Position numbers and translations under genes: made by a program. 64,000 bases of DNA from Silurus meridionalis (Eukaryota; Chordata; Actinopteri; Siluriformes; Siluridae): NCBI RefSeq assembly GCF_014805685.1, contig NC_060906.1, positions 4,155,289 through 4,219,288 of the forward strand. The letters run 5' to 3'. Each line of letters begins with the position of its first letter. Within the stretch, counting starts at the first letter, position 1. Of the stretch, positions 60,701-64,000 are shown in pieces. The notes beneath the pieces are model-generated. The model made no database searches. It was not told the DNA's origin and saw only the letters and a program-made list of their open reading frames with translations.

Positions 60701-63290
60701 CGGTAGTCTCTTTTAGACCACCAGTCTATATGGTTCTTAAAAGTGAAGTAGAGGATGTGTGTGGCTTTTAAATTCAGAATTGATGGCTTTGACTATGTTG
60801 TGGTTGTAAGTTCTGAGACTATGAGATGTTTTAAGTGTGGAGAGGAGGAGCACATTAGTTGTGTACAGATTAGATCGACTCTACTGTTTTAAACATCATT
60901 TTAATATTGTGAAGAGCTGTGTAATTAGTCCTTCTGGGGTTTCTGATCATAATATTGTTATTTGTAAAGTGTTTATATCAAATATAAGGTAAAGAGTTCC
61001 TTTTGGCATTTTAATGTAGCTCTGTTGAGTGATGCAAAGTTTAAAGAGGTTTTTGTTTTTTTTTTGGAAGGAATTTAAATAAAAGAAAAAGAGATTTATA
61101 AATGTAAAACAATGGTGGGATGATGGAAAAGTTGAAATTAATTTATTATGTCAACAGTAAACTTTCAATGTGTCTAAAAATAGTACACAAAAAATGAAAG
61201 AACTTGAAGAGGAAATTGTAGATGTACAAACAATTTTGAAGTCTACTGGAGAACAAACTAGTGTTGATGTGCTCAAGTCCAAAAGGATGTTTCTTGCAGA
61301 CCTGTTAGGCGTGAAGGCAAAAGGTGCATTGTTCAGGTCACGCTACCAAAACTGAACACAAATGGATGCTGCATCCAAATTCTTTTTTCATTTGGAAAGA
61401 AAGAATGGCCAGAGAAGATACATTCACTCATTGTGATCAGAGAACGGGCAGGAGCTTACAGTGCTGTCTGAAATAAGACAAAGGGCTGGAAGGTTCTAGA
61501 AGGATCTGTATGGGAGTGAATATAAAGATGATGAGGAAATGTCTGCCAGTTTTTATCAAGGCTTACCGAGAAGCCTTTGTGTGCACAAGAGCTATGGAAG
61601 GCATTGGAGATTATAAAGAAGGGAAAATCTCCAGGACTTGATGGGCTCTCAATTGAGTTTCATAAAGCCTTTTGGGAGGTGATGGGTGAGGATCTCTTTG
61701 ATGTTCTCAATGAGAGCATAGATGAGGGGTTTTTACCAGTGAGCTGTAGGAGAGCTGTGATTACTCTCCTACCCAAGAAAGGTGACCTTCAGGAAATTAA
61801 CAACTGGAGACCAGTGAGCCTGTTGTGCTCCGATCTGAAAATCTTTTCGAAAACTCTGGCAAATAGATGAAGTGAAGTGATGGGGGACCTCATACATCCT
61901 GACCAGACATATTGTGTGCCTGGTAGATCTATTTCTGAGAACATTTTTCTTGTTTCAGGAAAAAGCTTTTGATAGGGTTGAGCACCAATATCTTTGGAAC
62001 ACACTTGATGTTCTTGGTTTTGGCCCAGGTTTTATTGGAGCATTTAAAGTGTTATATAAAGTTGAAAGTGTGTTAAAAATCAATGGTAGTTTGTTCGCCC
62101 CTTTTAGTGTTAACAGGGGCAACAGACAAGGTTGTGACTCTCTGGAACGCTTTACTCCTTAGCAATTGAACCATTATTAAACAAATGATGGTCTAATATA
62201 GAAGGCCTATTGTTACCTCATGTTAATCTGCAACATCAGATATCAGCTGATGCTGATGATGGAATGATGATGATGGTCAATGGGCAGAAGGATATAAATA
62301 CTCGAATAAAAATCATTCAAGAGATTGGAAATGTATCTGCTGCTAAATAAATTGGAGTAAGAGTGATGCCTTAATTGTTGGGAAATGGGAGAAGGGGCCA
62401 CCGTTATTACCTAGTGGGTTAACTTGGAAAAAAAGAGTTCTTAAATATTTAGGAGTGTTTATTGGAGATGCTGTCACACAAGAAAATAACTGGTTTGGGT
62501 TGGTTAAAAATAGAGGGCAGGTTAAAAAAATGAAAGTGGATTCATACACAAATTTCTTTTAGAGGACGTGTTTCAATAATGAACAATTTGGCTGCTTTAA
62601 CATTGTGGCAAAGATTGATATGTGTAGACGCTCCTTCCGGTCTGCTTTCCAGATTACAAGCAACGCTGGTGGACTTTTTTGGGGTTTGGCTTCACTGGGT
62701 CCCTCAAAGGAGGGCATGGACTGGTGCATCTGTTTAGTAGACCTGCAACTTTTTCACTTGCAGTTTATCCAGAGACTGTTAACTGAAGATCTAGTTTGGA
62801 GGAAAGTGGCTCAGAACTTATTACAGCAGATTGATGGACTTGACAGAACTCTGGTATTTATGGATCACAAACAATTGAATTCGTTTTATCATGGACTATT
62901 TAAAATGTGGGGACTCTTCAGTTTGATCAGGGTTTGTAAAACAGAGTCATTGTTTTGGTTGCTTGAGGAGCCTTTGGTTAAATGATTTGACGTATTAAAT
63001 GAATGTTTACCAGGTTTACCAGTCAAGGAATGTAATTGATGTGGCTGGGCCTCATTTAAGTGATGCTCTTGCACTGGCCGCCATTTTCTGTCAGATGTCT
63101 TCACGCCAAACTGAATTTATATTAAAACTCTGGGAAAAAAAGATTAACAGAGGAAGAATTAATTCTGTTACAAAACTTTGCTGATGGAAGTCTGATTCCA
63201 GATATAAAATATCCCTTTCCCAAAATCACCATTTCTTCTGATTTAAGAGGTATGTGTAGCACACTGCTGGATATAGAAGATCTAAATCAG
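60700..63290 (+). mobile_element. Tx1-clade LINE, decayed
   Basis: Near 60820 a zinc-knuckle scrap (MRCFKCGEEEHIS) from ORF1, then ORF2: LDRFYCFKHHFN, FWHFNVALLSDAKFKEVF, KQWWDDGKVEIN, MKELEEEIVDVQTILKST. RT: KALEIIKKGKSPGLDGLSIE (61590), FLPVSCRRAVITLLPKKGDL, NNWRPVSLLCSDLKIFSKTL, EKAFDRVEHQYLWNTLDVLG (61945) and GNRQGCDSL. Further on, LKYLGVFIGDAVTQENNW and, at 62600-62985, the C-terminal region with FHLQFIQRLLTEDLVW. Many stops and indels, and the ADD catalytic region near 62240 is unreadable. Confidence 0.75.
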
Positions 63291-63830
63291 GGGTGTCAAA
63301 CTCAATATTTATTGAAAGATTGACTGCAATCTTCTCTCCAGATGTGTAATGTGAACCTTTTCATATGGAAACAAACTTTAGTTTTGCATAAACATTGAAT
63401 CTGAATCAACCAAAGTTTAATATTATAAACACATGAGAAATTAAATTTGAAATAAAACACACATCAGTGGTGTTTGGTTCTTATCATGTCTCTTTCTCTC
63501 TTTCTCTATCTGTAGCTTTTTGACACAAAGAGAAACAGAATTGAAAACAGACTAAATCAAGATGTTGTAACTATTTTTAAATCTTTTTTAAAAGCTTGAG
63601 TGAGTGATGAATTGACGTTTTATCAACTAATGAATGATTTGGAGTTTTTTTAATTACAGTGATATTTTAATAACATTATTTGTGTTGTAATTGATGGAGA
63701 AATAATGTGTGATATCTTGTTTGAGTTTTGGGTTTATGTTTTGACCATGCTTGTTTGTTTGATTTGTTTTGTTTTGACTTAAGTTGGTTTGTATGTCTAT
63801 GTATAATAAAGGTGTAGGAAATCTCTTTCT

Positions 63831-63833
<3 letters not shown>
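63291..63833. other. AT-rich spacer, no gene seen
   Basis: Starts with GGGGTGTCAAACTC, a motif seen at ends of short fish repeats, then AT-rich DNA with no ORF of note. Confidence 0.35.
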
Positions 63834-63893
<60 letters not shown>

Positions 63894-63914
63894 CCTCTCT
63901 CTCTTCTTCTCTCT

Positions 63915-63979
<65 letters not shown>

Positions 63980-63990
63980 ACTCACTCACT
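63834..63990. repeat. Two (CA)n arrays separated by a CT-rich tract
   Basis: CA arrays at about 63834-63889 and 63921-63976 with CTCTCTTCTTCTC between. The second ends in (ACTC)n at the window edge. Confidence 0.95.
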
Positions 63991-64000
63991 CTCTCTCTTT

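Overview
This window is eukaryotic DNA from a teleost fish. The evidence is intron-split genes with GT-AG junctions, very long (CA)n, (TA)n, (GA)n and (GATA)n microsatellites, the fish-specific FISNA-NACHT class of NLR immune receptors, and a transposon mix typical of fish (Tc1, hAT, KDZ, DIRS, L2/Rex1-like, L1 and Tx1). A ray-finned fish is secure. An ostariophysan such as a catfish is only a guess, from the style of the interspersed repeats.

Layout. 0.5-4.5 kb holds a twelve-block, frameshifted KDZ (Kyakuja-Dileera-Zisupton) transposase on the + strand with a small MITE in one intron. 5.4-6.3 kb is a worn Tc1 relic. At 7.6-8.4 kb on the - strand lies a short two-exon gene for a zinc-ribbon protein, convergent with the KDZ gene and possibly its accessory ORF. 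8.8-13.1 kb is AT-rich DNA with MITE- and LTR-like pieces. 13.15-15.42 kb is a 5'-truncated L2/Rex1-like LINE.

From 39.0 down to 16.2 kb on the - strand runs a large NLRC3-like gene. It has a 5'UTR exon near 38.9 kb, four small coding exons, one FISNA-NACHT exon, and four LRR exons far downstream. About 11.5 kb separates the NACHT exon from the first LRR exon. That space is filled by an L1 fragment, an LTR-related unit with decapeptide-type repeats, an L2/Rex1-like LINE carrying an inserted Tc1 element with an intact transposase, and further repeats. A DIRS gag derivative and a Tx1/hAT cluster sit between the LRR exons.

39.9-44.1 kb carries a small two-exon fragment and a broken, multi-exon SAMD3-like fish gene interrupted by an assembly gap (Ns at 43901-44000). 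45.7-47.2 kb is a second Tc1 element with a dead transposase. 49.3-59.5 kb is a second NLRC3-like gene on the + strand (one small exon, FISNA-NACHT exon, three LRR exons), again with mobile DNA in its introns. The window ends in a decayed Tx1-clade LINE and (CA)n arrays.

The two NLR genes are arranged head to head and would act as cytosolic innate immune sensors or regulators. Neither shows a B30.2 exon in the window. Most other coding-like sequence is transposon-derived, and only one transposase ORF (29295-30329) looks intact.
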